DNA of 36,392 bases from an uncultured Roseateles sp. (GCA_946886855.1 CAMPJJ010000058.1:1-36392); one strand, 5' to 3'. Shown: positions 7,030-18,773, counted from the first letter of the stretch. Program-made: numbers and translations. The notes: generated by a model from the letters alone, not told the origin.

Positions 7030-8589
7030 TTAGTCCAGCACGACCATCTCCGTGCGCGCGCGCAGCAGCGCGGCGGGGCCGCGCGGGCCGTCGTCGTTGA
7101 CCAGCACGAAGGCGCGCTCGATGTCCGGCGCCAGGTAGTGGTCGCTGCACATGGCCGGGCAGCGCTCGCGCAGCAGCGCGTGCACGTCCTCCAGCGGCGC
7201 GGAGCTGCGCAGCGGACGCAGGAACTCGATGCCCTGCGCGGCGGCCAGCAGCTCGATGGCGACGATGTGCGCGGTGTTGTCCAGCATCGGACCCAGGCGA
7301 CGCGCGCCGAAGGTGGCCATGGAGACGTGGTCCTCCTGGTTGGCGGAGGTCGGCAGGCTGTCGACGCTCGCCGGATGGGCGAGCGACTTGTTCTCGCTGG
7401 CCAGCGCCGCGGCGGTGACATGCGCGATCATGAAACCGGAGTTCAGGCCGGCGTTCTCGGTGAGGAACGCGGGCAGGCGCGAGACGCCGGTGTCGATCAG
7501 CATCGCGATGCGGCGCTCGGCGATGGCGCCGACTTCGGCGATCGCGCAGGCCAGGGCGTCGGCGGCCAGCGCCACCGGCTCGGCGTGGAAGTTGCCGCCG
7601 CTGATCATCGCGGCAGGACCGTCTTCCGGCGCGAACACGAGCGGGTTGTCCGTCACCGCGTTGGCCTCGCGCAGCAGCACGTCGCGGACGTAGCGCGACT
7701 GGTCCAGGCAGGCGCCCATGACCTGGGGCTGGCAGCGCAGGCAGTAGGGATCCTGCACGCGGTCGTCGCCGTCGCGATGCGACTGGCGGATCGGGCTGCC
7801 GGCCAGCAGCGCGCGGTAGGCGGCGGCGGTCTCGATCTGGCCGGGCTGGCCGCGCACCTCATGGATGCGGGGATCGAAGGGACCGTCGCTGCCGCGCGCG
7901 GCGTCCAGGCTCAGCGCGCCGCTGACGACGGCGGCGGCGTAGACGGTCTCGAAGCGCAGCAGGCCTTCCAGCGCCAGCGCCGTCGAGGTCTGCGTGCCGT
8001 TGATCAGCGCCAGTCCTTCCTTGGCCTCGAGCACCAGCGGCGTCAGGCCGGCCTTTTCCAGTTCCGCCAGCGCGGGTTTGCGCTGTCCGTCGACCAGCAT
8101 CTCGCCTTCGCCCATCAGGGCCAGCGTCATGTGCGACAGCGGCGCGAGGTCGCCCGAGGCGCCCACAGAGCCTTGCGCCGGCACGTAGGGCACGAGGCCG
8201 GCGTTGAAGGCCTCGAGGATGCTCTGCACCACGGTCTCGCGCACGCCGGAGAAGCCGCGCGCCAGCGAGGCGGCCTTCATCGCCAGCATCAGCCGCACCA
8301 CCGGCGGCGCCAGCGGCGCGCCCACGCCGACGCAGTGCGAGCGGATCAGGTTGCGCTGCAGCGCGGCCAGCTCGTCCTTGCCGATGCGCTTGGACGCGAG
8401 CTTGCCGAAGCCGGTGTTGACGCCGTAGACCGGGTCGTCGCCGGCCGCGGCGGCCTGCACGACGGCGGCGCCGCGGCGGATCGCCGGCCAGGCGTCGGCC
8501 TGCAGCGCGAGCGTCACGCCGCCGGCGCGGATGCGGCGCAGCTGCGCCAGCGAGAGCTGACCGGGGATGAGTTCAAGAGAGGTCGTCAT
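7030..8589 (-). CDS. hutH: Histidine ammonia-lyase
   Basis: HutH removes ammonia from L-histidine to give urocanate, the first step of histidine catabolism. The 519-residue length is normal for the family. The Ala-Ser-Gly triad that cyclises to the MIO cofactor is at about residues 144-146 in [14 protein letters not shown], and the catalytic Tyr is at about 55 in VYGVNTGFG. Other family signatures include [10 protein letters not shown] and the [19 protein letters not shown] stretch (here [15 protein letters not shown]). The start is ATG 8589, 96 bases after the hutU stop; the upstream ribosome-binding site is weak (GAGATCCC). It is transcribed with hutU from the HutC-controlled divergent promoter. 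Confidence 0.95.
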   Translation of the reverse strand: MTTSLELIPGQLSLAQLRRIRAGGVTLALQADAWPAIRRGAAVVQAAAAGDDPVYGVNTGFGKLASKRIGKDELAALQRNLIRSHCVGVGAPLAPPVVRLMLAMKAASLARGFSGVRETVVQSILEAFNAGLVPYVPAQGSVGASGDLAPLSHMTLALMGEGEMLVDGQRKPALAELEKAGLTPLVLEAKEGLALINGTQTSTALALEGLLRFETVYAAAVVSGALSLDAARGSDGPFDPRIHEVRGQPGQIETAAAYRALLAGSPIRQSHRDGDDRVQDPYCLRCQPQVMGACLDQSRYVRDVLLREANAVTDNPLVFAPEDGPAAMISGGNFHAEPVALAADALACAIAEVGAIAERRIAMLIDTGVSRLPAFLTENAGLNSGFMIAHVTAAALASENKSLAHPASVDSLPTSANQEDHVSMATFGARRLGPMLDNTAHIVAIELLAAAQGIEFLRPLRSSAPLEDVHALLRERCPAMCSDHYLAPDIERAFVLVNDDGPRGPAALLRARTEMVVLD

Positions 8590-8634
8590 GGGATCTCGGA
8601 TCGAAGTCGGAGAGAAATCTGGACGGGGGCCGAT

Positions 8635-8670
8635 GCCCGCCGAAGCCGGCCGATGCAGGCGTCGGCGGGC
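8635..8670 (-). terminator. Inverted repeat in the hutU-hutH spacer
   Basis: GCCCGCCGA (8635-8643) and TCGGCGGGC (8662-8670) make a perfect 9-base stem around an 18-base loop. It lies between two co-directional hut genes, so it is more likely to tune relative expression or mRNA processing than to end the operon. No U-run follows. Confidence 0.35.
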
Positions 8671-8685
8671 CGGGCCGGCCGGGGT

Positions 8686-10392
<1,707 letters not shown>

Positions 10393-10449
10393 CGATGTCT
10401 CCTGGTCTGCGAGGCGAGGTCCCGGCTCGTCGGGGTCCGATGGGGCGCG

Positions 10450-10478
10450 ATCATAGGAGCGGTTTTCGAGGTTGTCTA
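10450..10478 (-). promoter_or_regulatory. Sigma-70 promoter of hutUH
   Basis: On the minus strand TAGACA (10473-10478, 5 of 6 matches to the -35 consensus) is followed by exactly 17 bases and TATGAT (10450-10455, 5 of 6 to -10). Transcription would begin near 10443, about 50 bases before the hutU ATG. The -35 box overlaps the palindromic operator, consistent with repression by HutC. Confidence 0.7.
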
Positions 10479-10483
10479 TACAA
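10472..10483. promoter_or_regulatory. Probable HutC operator
   Basis: TTGTCTATACAA has TTGT/ACAA inverted arms around a 4-base centre and resembles the TGTATA-type operators known for HutC in Pseudomonas. It overlaps the -35 boxes proposed for both hutU (minus) and hutC (plus), so one bound dimer could block both directions. Urocanate is the known inducer for HutC-family repressors. Confidence 0.6.
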
Positions 10484-10500
10484 GTACAGTCAAGTAGGAT
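10472..10500 (+). promoter_or_regulatory. Promoter of hutC with minimal leader
   Basis: TTGTCT (10472-10477), a 17-base spacer and TAGGAT (10495-10500) form a fair sigma-70 promoter. The hutC ATG at 10509 begins only 8 bases after the -10 box, so the mRNA would have almost no 5' leader. The -35 overlaps the operator, which suggests autorepression. Confidence 0.5.
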
Positions 10501-10508
10501 GCCGCCCC

Positions 10509-11243
10509 ATGGCGACCCCCTCATCGAGCGCGGCCGGCGGCGGCCCCTCGCCGCAATACCTGAAGGTGAAGACGCATCTGCGCGAAGGCATCGCCGGCGG
10601 CCGCTGGCGGCCGGGCGAGCGCCTGCCGTCCGAGGCGGAACTGACCGAGACCTTCGGCGTCAGCCGGATGACGGTGAACCGCGCGCTGCGCGAGCTGCAT
10701 CAGGAAGGCATGATCGACCGCGTGCAGGGCGTGGGCACCTTCGTGGCCGAGCTGCACCGCATCGCCTCGACGCTGACGGTGCGCGACGTGCACGAGGAGA
10801 TCGCCGAGCGCGGTCACCGGCACGAGGCCCGGGTCCACGTGCTGGAGACGCTCAAGGCCAGTGCGGAGCAGGCCGCGATGCTGGGGCTGCGCACCGGCAC
10901 GACCTTGTTCCACAGTGTCATCGTGCACCGCGAGAACGGCGTGGCGATCCAGTGCGAGGACCGCCTCGTCAATCCGGCCTGCGCGCCCGCCTACATGGAC
11001 CAGGATTTCGAGCGCGTGACCCCGACGCATTACCTGCTGGAGGTGGCGCCGCTGTCGGAGGCGCGCTATACGATCGAGGCCGCCATGCCCAATGCCCTCG
11101 AGGCCAGGCTGCTGGGCATGCCGCGCGGCGAGCCCTGCCTGGTGGTGAAGCGGGCGACGTCGAGCCTGGGCCGCACGGTGACGGCGGTGCGGCTGGTGCA
11201 TCCGGCCAGCCGTTATTTCCTCGAAGGCAGCTTCCAGGCGTGA
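10509..11243 (+). CDS. hutC: Histidine utilisation repressor HutC (GntR/HutC family)
   Basis: The 244-residue product is a cytoplasmic transcription repressor. A winged helix-turn-helix of the GntR type covers about residues 15-80 ([20 protein letters not shown] then [20 protein letters not shown]), and a UTRA ligand-binding domain covers about 95-240, ending in YFLEGSF. HutC proteins release DNA on binding urocanate. The ATG at 10509 is chosen because an upstream in-frame start at 10395 would place the operator within the coding sequence. There is no Shine-Dalgarno site and the -10 box is 8 bases away. It sits divergent from hutU and begins the plus-strand hut genes. Confidence 0.93.
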   Translation: MATPSSSAAGGGPSPQYLKVKTHLREGIAGGRWRPGERLPSEAELTETFGVSRMTVNRALRELHQEGMIDRVQGVGTFVAELHRIASTLTVRDVHEEIAERGHRHEARVHVLETLKASAEQAAMLGLRTGTTLFHSVIVHRENGVAIQCEDRLVNPACAPAYMDQDFERVTPTHYLLEVAPLSEARYTIEAAMPNALEARLLGMPRGEPCLVVKRATSSLGRTVTAVRLVHPASRYFLEGSFQA

Positions 11244-11365
11244 CGCTGTTCACGAGTTGGCGGGCAAGTTGTGGCAGGAGGGCGGATGTGACGTTTCGTG
11301 ACGTGGCGCGATGGATGAGTCTTCGAAAATCCCGGGCTTCAACAAGAACCAACAAGCTGCCGGAC

Positions 11366-11920
11366 ATGAGCTGGATGAGGATCACCGCCGATGAGGTTGC
11401 GCCCACCCCGTGGCGCAACGGGGGAGGACGGACGCGCGAGCTGCTCGCCTGGCCGCATGTGGCGGACTGGAAGGTCCGGGTCAGCATCGCGGACATCGAC
11501 CGCGACGGGCCGTTCTCGGCCTTCCCGGGCGTGGACCGCTGGTTCGGCGTGCTGTCGGGCGGGGGCGTGATCCTGCGCGGCCGGGCGCTGAAACCGAAGG
11601 AGGGCATCGTGCAGTTCGCCGGCGAGGACGCGCCGAACTGCGTGCTCATCGATGGGCCGACGCAGGACTTCAATGCGATGCACCGGCGCGACGCGGGCGT
11701 GTTCCGGGTCCAGCCCGCCGACCGGCCGGTGATCCCGCATGGGGCGCAGTGGCTGGGGCTGTTCACGCAGGAGGGCGGCATGATCATCCACGGCCATCGC
11801 TCGGTGCCGGTGGCGCCGCACACGCTGGCCTGGTGCGAGTCGCCGGCCTCGCAGAGCTGCGTCTTCGACGACGGCGATCAACACGGCCCCGCGTGGTGGC
11901 TGATCTGGAGCGAGTCATGA
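11366..11920 (+). CDS. hutD: HutD family protein
   Basis: HutD is a small cupin-fold protein found in hut operons; in Pseudomonas it has been proposed to set an upper limit on hut expression, possibly by sensing formylglutamate. It is not an enzyme of the pathway. The 184-residue product shows [17 protein letters not shown] near the N-terminus, [20 protein letters not shown], and the late [13 protein letters not shown]. Starts at 11366 (MSWMRI) or 11375 (MRI) are both possible; neither has a clear ribosome-binding site. Its stop overlaps the hutI start codon. The 122-base spacer after hutC contains two pairs of short direct repeats. Confidence 0.88.
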   Translation: MSWMRITADEVAPTPWRNGGGRTRELLAWPHVADWKVRVSIADIDRDGPFSAFPGVDRWFGVLSGGGVILRGRALKPKEGIVQFAGEDAPNCVLIDGPTQDFNAMHRRDAGVFRVQPADRPVIPHGAQWLGLFTQEGGMIIHGHRSVPVAPHTLAWCESPASQSCVFDDGDQHGPAWWLIWSES

Positions 11921-13170
11921 CGAACGGGCCCTCGATGGCAGCGGCGGCGGCGGCGGATGCGCCGCGGCGCGTGCTCTACGCCAATGCGACGCTGGCCACC
12001 CTGGCGGGCGACCGCGATTGGGGGCTGGTGAACGACGGCGCGCTGCTGGTCGAAGGCGAACACCTGCGCTGGGTCGGCGCGATGGCGGACCTGCCCGCCG
12101 ACCTGCGCGACAGCGCGGTCGAACTGCGCGACCTGGGCGGCCTGCTGGTGACGCCGGGCTTCATCGACTGCCACACGCATCTGGTCTACGGCGGCGAGCG
12201 CTCGGCGGAATTCGAACTGCGCCTGCAGGGCGCGACCTATGAGGAGATCGCGCGCGCCGGCGGCGGTATCCGCTCGACGGTCGCCGCGACGCGGGCGGCG
12301 AGCGAGTCCGAGCTCCACGCGCTCGCGGCGGCGCGCGCCCGCGCGCTGATGGCCGAAGGGCTGACGACGCTGGAAGTGAAGTCCGGCTACGGCCTGTCGC
12401 TGGCGGACGAAGCCAAATGCCTGCGCGTCGCGCGCCGGCTGGCGGAACTCGGCCTGACGGTGAGGACCACCTACCTCGGCGCGCATGCCTTGCCGCCCGA
12501 GTTCGACGGGCGGCAGGACGCGTACGTCGACGCCGTCTGCGACTGGTTGCCGGCGCTGCATCAGCAAGGCCTGGTCGACGCCGTGGACGCCTTCTGCGAA
12601 CGCATCGCCTTCACGCCCGACCAGACACGGCGTGTGTTCGAGACCGCCCGGGCGCTGGGCCTGCCGGTGAAGCTCCATGCGGAGCAGCTCAGCGACCAGG
12701 GCGGCGCGGCGCTCGCCGCCGGATTCGACGCCCTGTCCTGCGACCACCTCGAATACCTGAGCGATGCGGGCATCGCCGCGATGGCCCGCGCCGGCACCGT
12801 GGCGGTGCTGCTGCCCGGCGCCTTCTACTTCCTGCGCGAGACGAAGCTGCCGCCGGTCCAGGCGCTGCGCGACGCCGGCGTGCCGATCGCGCTGGCCACC
12901 GATCACAACCCGGGCAGCTCGCCGGGACTGTCGCTGCTGCTGATGCTCAACATGGCCTGCACCTTCTTCCGCATGACGCCGGAGGAGGCGCTGCGCGGCC
13001 TCACGACGAACGCGGCGCGGGCGCTCGGCTTGCCCGATCGCGGGCGGCTGGCTGCGGGCCAGCGCGCCGATTTCTGCATCTGGGACGCCGCGCATCCGCG
13101 TGAGCTGGCCTACTGGTTCGGCCGGAATCCCTTGCGACAGACGGTCGTCGGCGGCCGGCCGCGCGGCTGA
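11917..13170 (+). CDS. hutI: Imidazolonepropionase
   Basis: HutI hydrolyses imidazolone propionate to N-formimino-L-glutamate, the third step of histidine breakdown. The 417-residue product is an amidohydrolase-superfamily TIM barrel. The metal-binding motif is in [17 protein letters not shown], further His ligands are in TYLGAHALP and [11 protein letters not shown], and the catalytic Asp is in [11 protein letters not shown]. Residues 1-17 are an Ala-rich extension before [11 protein letters not shown]. The ATG overlaps the hutD stop by four bases (ATGA), so translation is probably coupled. Confidence 0.95.
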   Translation: MTNGPSMAAAAAADAPRRVLYANATLATLAGDRDWGLVNDGALLVEGEHLRWVGAMADLPADLRDSAVELRDLGGLLVTPGFIDCHTHLVYGGERSAEFELRLQGATYEEIARAGGGIRSTVAATRAASESELHALAAARARALMAEGLTTLEVKSGYGLSLADEAKCLRVARRLAELGLTVRTTYLGAHALPPEFDGRQDAYVDAVCDWLPALHQQGLVDAVDAFCERIAFTPDQTRRVFETARALGLPVKLHAEQLSDQGGAALAAGFDALSCDHLEYLSDAGIAAMARAGTVAVLLPGAFYFLRETKLPPVQALRDAGVPIALATDHNPGSSPGLSLLLMLNMACTFFRMTPEEALRGLTTNAARALGLPDRGRLAAGQRADFCIWDAAHPRELAYWFGRNPLRQTVVGGRPRG

Positions 13171-13175
13171 CGCGT

Positions 13176-13190
13176 GATCAAGGCTTGATC
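13176..13190. repeat. Short palindrome in the hutI-hutG spacer
   Basis: GATCAAG-G-CTTGATC is a perfect 7+1+7 palindrome just after the hutI stop. A second inverted repeat, CCAGGAG with CTCCTGG around a 12-base loop, precedes the hutG ribosome-binding region (near 13229-13254). They may be a protein-binding site or RNA structure influencing hutG translation; the evidence is only the symmetry. Confidence 0.4.
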
Positions 13191-13272
13191 GAGGCGCGGC
13201 TGGAACAAGAACGAGGGCCGCGGCGCGTCCAGGAGACCCGTCGCGACCTCCTGGAGACATGAGGAACGAGCG

Positions 13273-14097
13273 ATGAAGCACGACGTCTTTGAACTGCGGC
13301 GCGGCCGCACTCCGCTGCTGATCAGCATGCCGCACGTGGGCCGCGAGATCCCGGCCGACCAGCACCACCGCTACGTCGAGCGCGCGCTCGGCAGCGAGGA
13401 CACCGACTGGCACCTCGAACCGCTCTACGCGCCGATCGCCGGGCAGCTCGGCGCCGGGCTGCTGGTGCCGCGCTTCTCGCGTTACCTCATCGATCTGAAC
13501 CGCCCGCCCGAGGACACGCCGATGTACCCCGGCGCGTCCAACACCGAGCTGTGCCCGACGCGTTTCTTCACCGGGGAGCCGCTCTACAAGGACGGCCTGG
13601 CGCCTGACGCCGCAGAGAAACAGCGTCGCATCGAGACCTACTGGGCGCCGTACCACCAGGCGCTGCAGGGCGAGCTTCAGCGGCTGCGCCAGGAGCACGG
13701 CTTCGCGCTGCTGTTCGAGGCGCACAGCATCCGTTCGGAACTGCCCTGGCTCTTCGAGGGCCGGTTGCCCGATCTGAACATCGGCACGGTGGAAGGCAAG
13801 TCCTGCAAGCAGGTCACGCGTCAGGCGATGGAGATCGCGCTGCAGGCGCAGGACCGCTTCAGCTGGGTGGTCGACGGCCGCTTCAAGGGCGGCTACATCA
13901 CCCGCCAGTACGGCCGGCCGGAGCTCGGCCAGCAGGCCGTGCAGCTGGAGATGTGCTACCGCTGCTACATGGTCGAGAACGAGCTGGGCTTCACCGGCTA
14001 CGAGCTGGACTCGGCCTGCGTGGAGGCCGTCCGCCCGGTGCTGACGACGCTGCTGCAGGCCTATCTGCTGGCCAATCCGGTCCGGAACGCCGCATGA
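13273..14097 (+). CDS. hutG: N-formylglutamate deformylase
   Basis: HutG releases formate from N-formyl-L-glutamate, the last step of the HutF-dependent histidine pathway. The 274-residue product belongs to the N-formylglutamate amidohydrolase family: PLLISMPHVGREIP, YLIDLNRPPEDTPMYPG, the zinc/catalytic region LLFEAHSIRSELPW, LNIGTVEGKSC, and GGYITRQYGRP. This is not the arginase-fold formiminoglutamase that some bacteria also call HutG. The start ATG 13273 is preceded by GAGGAACGAGCG. Its stop overlaps the hutF start as ATGA. Confidence 0.93.
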   Translation: MKHDVFELRRGRTPLLISMPHVGREIPADQHHRYVERALGSEDTDWHLEPLYAPIAGQLGAGLLVPRFSRYLIDLNRPPEDTPMYPGASNTELCPTRFFTGEPLYKDGLAPDAAEKQRRIETYWAPYHQALQGELQRLRQEHGFALLFEAHSIRSELPWLFEGRLPDLNIGTVEGKSCKQVTRQAMEIALQAQDRFSWVVDGRFKGGYITRQYGRPELGQQAVQLEMCYRCYMVENELGFTGYELDSACVEAVRPVLTTLLQAYLLANPVRNAA

Positions 14098-15449
14098 GCG
14101 CCAAGACCTTCCACGCGCCGCGGGCCTGGCTGGACGGGCGCTGGCAGTCGGACGTGCTGATGCGCGTCGGGGCCGATGGGCATTGGCTGGAAGTGGTCGC
14201 CGGCGAGCCGGCCCCGGCGGACGCCGTCCGCCTGGACGGTCCGGTGCTGCCGACGCTCGTGGACGCGCACAGCCACGCCTTCCAACGCGCCTTCGCCGGG
14301 CTGGCCGAGCAGCGCGACAGCGACAGCGACGACTTCTGGTCGTGGCGCGATCGCATGTACGGCGCGGCGCTGCGCGTGACGCCGGCGCAGCTGAAGATCA
14401 TCGCCACCCAGCTCTACACCGAGCTGCTGGCCGGCGGCTACACCCAGGTCTGCGAGTTCCACTACCTGCATCACCGCGAGGACGGGACGCCGTACCAGGA
14501 TGAACTCGCCATGGCGATGGCGCTGGCCGAGGCCGCGCAGGAGACCGGCATCGGCCTGACGCTGCTGCCGGTGCTGTACGCGCATGCCGGCTTCGCCCAG
14601 CGGGGCCTGCGGGACACGCAGCGACGCTTCCGCACCGATGCCGCGTGGGTCTGGCGGGCCTGCGAACGCATCAATGCGGCGGGCCTGCCGCTGGTGCGCG
14701 CCGGCGTTGCGGTGCACTCGCTGCGTGCGGCGCACGCCGAGGATGTGCGGGCGCTGCAGGCGCTGGTCGGCGACGCCGACCTGCCCATCCACGTGCACGT
14801 CGCCGAGCAGCGGCAGGAGGTCGACGACTGTCTCGCGGCCACCGGCAAGCGGCCGATCGACCTGCTGGCCGACTACGGACTGGATCCGCGCTGGCACCTC
14901 GTGCACGCCACGCACAGCACGCGGGACGAGATCGCACGTGTGGCCGCGAGCGGCGCGGGCGTGGTGATCTGCCCGGGGACCGAGGGCAACCTCGGCGACG
15001 GGTTGGCGGACCTGCCCGGCTGGCTGGCGGCCGACGTGCCGCTGACGGTGGGCTCGGACAGCCAGGTCACCCGCGGATGGGTCGAGGAGCTGCGCTGGCT
15101 GGAGTACGGCCAACGCCTCGGCCTGCAGCGGCGCAACGTGGCGGCGCGGCCGGGACGGCAAGCGTCGACGGCCGCCCGGCTGTTCGACGCCTGCGTCGCG
15201 GGCGGCGCGCGGGCCGCGGGACTCGACGCCTGGGGCCTCCGGCCGGGCGCGCGCGCGGACTTCCTGGTGCTCGACACGTCCGCGGGCGGTCTGGCCGGGC
15301 TGCCGGACGCCGCGCTGCTGGACGGACTCGTCTTCGCCAGCCAGGGGCCGACCTGGCGCGAGGTCCATGTCGCCGGCGAACGGCGTGTCATCGACGATGC
15401 CAGCCGCCGTGAACGATTCACGGAGACGATGAACGCGCTCTGGCGCTGA
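14094..15449 (+). CDS. hutF: Formimidoylglutamate deiminase
   Basis: HutF deiminates N-formimino-L-glutamate to N-formyl-L-glutamate plus ammonia, feeding HutG. Its presence means this organism uses the five-step histidine route. The 451-residue product is an amidohydrolase: [18 protein letters not shown] carries the HxH metal site, [13 protein letters not shown] the third His, [11 protein letters not shown] the fourth, and [20 protein letters not shown] the Asp. The start overlaps the hutG stop by four bases. It is the last hut gene. No histidine or urocanate transporter gene is in the window. Confidence 0.94.
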   Translation: MSAKTFHAPRAWLDGRWQSDVLMRVGADGHWLEVVAGEPAPADAVRLDGPVLPTLVDAHSHAFQRAFAGLAEQRDSDSDDFWSWRDRMYGAALRVTPAQLKIIATQLYTELLAGGYTQVCEFHYLHHREDGTPYQDELAMAMALAEAAQETGIGLTLLPVLYAHAGFAQRGLRDTQRRFRTDAAWVWRACERINAAGLPLVRAGVAVHSLRAAHAEDVRALQALVGDADLPIHVHVAEQRQEVDDCLAATGKRPIDLLADYGLDPRWHLVHATHSTRDEIARVAASGAGVVICPGTEGNLGDGLADLPGWLAADVPLTVGSDSQVTRGWVEELRWLEYGQRLGLQRRNVAARPGRQASTAARLFDACVAGGARAAGLDAWGLRPGARADFLVLDTSAGGLAGLPDAALLDGLVFASQGPTWREVHVAGERRVIDDASRRERFTETMNALWR

Positions 15450-15481
15450 TCCCCGCCCCCCGTTTCCGCAGGATGTCCGGC

Positions 15482-15497
15482 TGGCACGCCGGCTGCT
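15482..15497 (+). promoter_or_regulatory. Sigma-54-like promoter of the first chemoreceptor gene
   Basis: TGGCACG-CCGG-CTGCT matches the RpoN consensus TGGCACG-N4-TTGCW at all positions but one, with correct GG(-24)/GC(-12) spacing. Transcription would start near 15508, 27 bases before the ATG. The same arrangement precedes the next chemoreceptor gene. RpoN needs an activator; no activator gene is visible here. Confidence 0.55.
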
Positions 15498-15534
15498 ACG
15501 CTTTTCCCACTCCTTCCACCAAGTTGGGAATGCC

Positions 15535-17091
15535 ATGTGGTCCATGCGTAACTTCACGATCCGGACGCGCCTCATGGCGCTCGGCCTCCTGTCGGTGTTC
15601 GCCCTGCTGCTGATCGGCGGCGACGGGCTGTGGGCGATGGCCCGCACCAAGCAGGACTTCGAGCACTACGTGAGACAGGACGTCGAGTCGCTGGTGCAGC
15701 TCTCCGAGATCCGCGCCGGCGTCGGCAACCTGCGGCGCTACGAGAAGGACATGCTGATCAACATCGGCGACGACGCCGCCGTGAGGCGCTACCAGGACGA
15801 ATGGCGCAAGGCCTTCGAGGGCGTCAACAAGAGCCTGGACGCCCTCGGGCAGCTCGACATCCTCCCGGAGATCAAGTCGATGCCGCCGGCGATGAAGGCC
15901 TCGCTGGGCAGCTACCGGAGCGGGCTCGACGGCATCGTGGCACGCATCCTGAAGCAGGAGTTCGTCGACTCCGCCGAAGCCAACCGGCAGACCGAGCCGA
16001 TCAAGGGTCCGGTCCGGGAGATGGACAAGCAGCTCGGGGCGATGACCCAGGCGATCATGGCGCGCGGCAACCAGGAGGTGCAGCGCATCGACGCCGAGGA
16101 GATCCGCATCCGGACGGCGCTGGGCGGCGTGATGCTGGTGGGCGCGCTGGTGATCGGCGTCTTCACCTTCTTCAACATCGCGTCGATCCTGAAGCCGCTG
16201 GCGCAGGCGGTCGGCACCACCGAACGCATCGCGCGCCAGGACCTGAGCGAACCCGTCGACGTGCTGGGCACCGACGAGACCGCCGCGATGATGCGCGGCG
16301 TCCAGGGCATGCAGACCTCCATCCGCAACGTGGTCAGCGGCGTGCGCAACGCCACCGACAGCATCGCGACGGCCTCGCGCGAAGTCGCTGCCGGCGCCCA
16401 CGACCTGAGCTACCGGACCGAGCAGGCGGCGTCCAACCTCGAGGAGACCGCGTCGGCGATGGAGCAGCTCACCGCGAGCGTGCAGCACAACGCCGAATCG
16501 GCGCGCCAGGCCGATGCGCTCGCGGAAGCGGCGGCGAGCGCCGCCGGACGCGGCGTCGACGTGGTCGGGGAAGTGGTCCGGACGATGGGCCGCATCAGCG
16601 CGTCGTCCGCGCGCATCGGCGACATCATCGGCACCATCGACGGCATCGCCTTCCAGACCAACATCCTGGCGCTGAACGCCGCCGTGGAAGCCGCGCGCGC
16701 GGGCGAGCAGGGCCGCGGCTTCGCCGTCGTCGCGAGCGAAGTGCGCTCGCTGGCGCAACGCAGCGCCGAAGCCGCCAAGGAGATCAAGCAGCTCATCACC
16801 GCCAGCGGCGAGAGCGTCTCCAGCGGCGCCGCCCTCGTCGAGCGCGCCGGGGAGACGATGAACGAGATCGCCGATTCGATCTCGCGCGTGTCGCGCATCG
16901 TGGCCGAGATCAGCCACGCGACCACCGAGCAGAGCGGCGGCATCAACCAGATCGGCTCGGCGATCTCGCAGCTGGACCAGATGACGCAGCAGAACGCGGC
17001 GCTCGTCGAAGAGTCCGCCGCCGCGGCGCAGAGCCTGCAGCATCAGGCGGATGCGCTGTCGCAGTCGGTGGCGGTGTTCAAGCTCGGTTGA
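15535..17091 (+). CDS. Methyl-accepting chemotaxis protein (first of a tandem pair)
   Basis: The 518-residue product is an inner-membrane chemoreceptor. TM1 covers about residues 12-30 ([17 protein letters not shown]). A periplasmic four-helix-bundle sensor (4HB_MCP type) covers about 35-190 and includes [18 protein letters not shown]2 covers about 200-218 ([18 protein letters not shown]). A HAMP linker and signalling coiled coil follow, with the conserved hairpin tip [20 protein letters not shown] and [19 protein letters not shown] that contacts CheA/CheW. There is no CheR-binding pentapeptide at the C-terminus. The ligand is unknown. The start MWSMRN aligns with MQSLRN of the next gene, and TTGGGAA precedes both. 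It follows hutF by 85 bases but has its own promoter-like site. Confidence 0.92.
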   Translation: MWSMRNFTIRTRLMALGLLSVFALLLIGGDGLWAMARTKQDFEHYVRQDVESLVQLSEIRAGVGNLRRYEKDMLINIGDDAAVRRYQDEWRKAFEGVNKSLDALGQLDILPEIKSMPPAMKASLGSYRSGLDGIVARILKQEFVDSAEANRQTEPIKGPVREMDKQLGAMTQAIMARGNQEVQRIDAEEIRIRTALGGVMLVGALVIGVFTFFNIASILKPLAQAVGTTERIARQDLSEPVDVLGTDETAAMMRGVQGMQTSIRNVVSGVRNATDSIATASREVAAGAHDLSYRTEQAASNLEETASAMEQLTASVQHNAESARQADALAEAAASAAGRGVDVVGEVVRTMGRISASSARIGDIIGTIDGIAFQTNILALNAAVEAARAGEQGRGFAVVASEVRSLAQRSAEAAKEIKQLITASGESVSSGAALVERAGETMNEIADSISRVSRIVAEISHATTEQSGGINQIGSAISQLDQMTQQNAALVEESAAAAQSLQHQADALSQSVAVFKLG

Positions 17092-17164
17092 AGTTCCGCG
17101 CCGTGACATCGGTGCGGGAGGACTCCACGGTCGCCCGGCTTTAGAGCGACGCGTCGGCAGGCGA

Positions 17165-17180
17165 CGGCACGACGGCTGCT
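17165..17180 (+). promoter_or_regulatory. Sigma-54-like promoter of the second chemoreceptor gene
   Basis: CGGCACG-ACGG-CTGCT repeats the layout found before the first receptor: GG and GC elements at exact RpoN spacing, one extra mismatch at the first base. The surrounding text (GGCTGCTA, GCTTTTCCC) is also shared, while the rest of the two leaders differs. The ATG follows 36 bases after the -12 element. Confidence 0.5.
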
Positions 17181-17216
17181 AGGCTTTTCCCCATCGATCC
17201 ATCTCGTTGGGAAAAC

Positions 17217-18773
17217 ATGCAGTCTCTGCGCAACTACACGATCCGGACCCGCCTGCTGGGCCTGGGCCTCCTGTCCGTCCTCGCCCTCCTGCTCATCGGC
17301 GGCGCCGGCCTCTGGGCCATGGGCAGCTCGCGCGCCGACTTCCAGCAGTACGTCGCCCAGGACGTCGGCGCCCTGACCCAGCTCTCCGAAGTCCGCGCCG
17401 GCATCGGCAACCTGCGCCGCTTCGAGAAGGACATGCTGATCAACATCGGCGACGACGGCACCGTCAAGCAGGCGCAGGCCGATTGGCAGAAGACCTACGC
17501 CGGCGTGATCCGGTCGCTCGACACGCTCGCGAGCCTGGAGACCAGCCCCGAGGTCCGCGCGCTGCCGCCCAATCTCAAGCAGTCGCTCCAGGCCTACAAG
17601 ACCGGCGTCGACGACATCGCCAAGCGCATCCTCAATGCCGACTTCGTCGACGCGGCCGAGGCGAACCGCTCGACCGACGCGATCAAGGCGCCGGTGCAGG
17701 CGATGGACAGCGGCGTCGGCGAGATGACGACCGTGATCCTGCAGCACGGCCAGGAAGAGGTGCAGCGCCTGGCCACCCGCGAACTGAGCGTGCGCGGCGT
17801 GCTCGGCGTCGTGATGGCGGTCGGCGTGGCGCTGATCGCGCTGCTGACCGTGCTGAACATCCGCTCCATCCTCGCGCCGCTCGCCCAGGCGGTGAGCACG
17901 ACCGAGCGCATCGCGCGCAAGGACCTGAGCCAACCGGTCGACGCGCAAGGCGCCGACGAGACCGCCGCGATGGCGCGCGGCGTGCAGGGCATGCAGGCGT
18001 CGATCCGCGAGGTCGTCAGCGGCGTGCGCAACGCCACCGACAGCATCGCGACGGCGTCCCGCGAAGTCGCCGCCGGTGCGCACGACCTGAGCCAGCGGAC
18101 CGAACAGGCCGCGTCCAACCTGCAGGCCACCGCGTCGGCGATGGGACAGCTGACCTCGAGCGTCCAGCACAACGCGGCGTCCGCCGGCGAGGCGAAGGCG
18201 CTGGCCGAGCAGGCCGCCGAGGTCGCCGTGCGCGGCGTCAGCGTGGTGGGCGAGGTCGTGCAGACGATGGGCCGGATCAGCGCGTCGTCGTCGCGCATCG
18301 GCGACATCATCGGCACCATCGACGGGATCGCCTTCCAGACCAACATCCTGGCGCTCAACGCCGCGGTGGAGGCCGCGCGCGCGGGCGAGCAGGGCCGGGG
18401 CTTCGCCGTCGTCGCGAGCGAAGTGCGCTCGCTGGCCAAGCGCAGCGCCGACGCCGCCAAGGAGATCAAGCAGCTCATCACCGCCAGCGGCGAGAGCGTG
18501 GCCAGCGGCGCCGCGCTGGTCGAGCGCGCCGGCCAGACCATCAACCAGATCTCCGAGTCGGTCTCGCGCGTGTCGCGCATCGTGGCGGAGATCAGCCACG
18601 CGACCGCGGAGCAGAGCGGCGGCATCAACCAGATCGGATCGGCGATTTCCCAGCTGGACCAGATGACGCAGCAGAACGCCGCGCTGGTCGAGGAATCCGC
18701 CGCAGCGGCGCAGAGCCTGCAGCATCAGGCCGATGCGCTGGCCCAGTCGGTCGCGGTCTTCAAGCTCAGCTGA
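17217..18773 (+). CDS. Methyl-accepting chemotaxis protein (second of a tandem pair)
   Basis: The 518-residue product has exactly the length and domain order of the upstream receptor: TM1 (about 12-30), a four-helix periplasmic sensor with [18 protein letters not shown]2 (about 200-218, [18 protein letters not shown]), HAMP, and a signalling domain with the same hairpin tip. The signalling half is nearly identical between the two, while the sensor differs clearly (for example [20 protein letters not shown] against [20 protein letters not shown]), as expected if duplication was followed by a change in ligand. There is no CheR-binding tail. The gene ends one base before the stop codon of the converging diguanylate cyclase gene. 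Confidence 0.92.
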   Translation: MQSLRNYTIRTRLLGLGLLSVLALLLIGGAGLWAMGSSRADFQQYVAQDVGALTQLSEVRAGIGNLRRFEKDMLINIGDDGTVKQAQADWQKTYAGVIRSLDTLASLETSPEVRALPPNLKQSLQAYKTGVDDIAKRILNADFVDAAEANRSTDAIKAPVQAMDSGVGEMTTVILQHGQEEVQRLATRELSVRGVLGVVMAVGVALIALLTVLNIRSILAPLAQAVSTTERIARKDLSQPVDAQGADETAAMARGVQGMQASIREVVSGVRNATDSIATASREVAAGAHDLSQRTEQAASNLQATASAMGQLTSSVQHNAASAGEAKALAEQAAEVAVRGVSVVGEVVQTMGRISASSSRIGDIIGTIDGIAFQTNILALNAAVEAARAGEQGRGFAVVASEVRSLAKRSADAAKEIKQLITASGESVASGAALVERAGQTINQISESVSRVSRIVAEISHATAEQSGGINQIGSAISQLDQMTQQNAALVEESAAAAQSLQHQADALAQSVAVFKLS

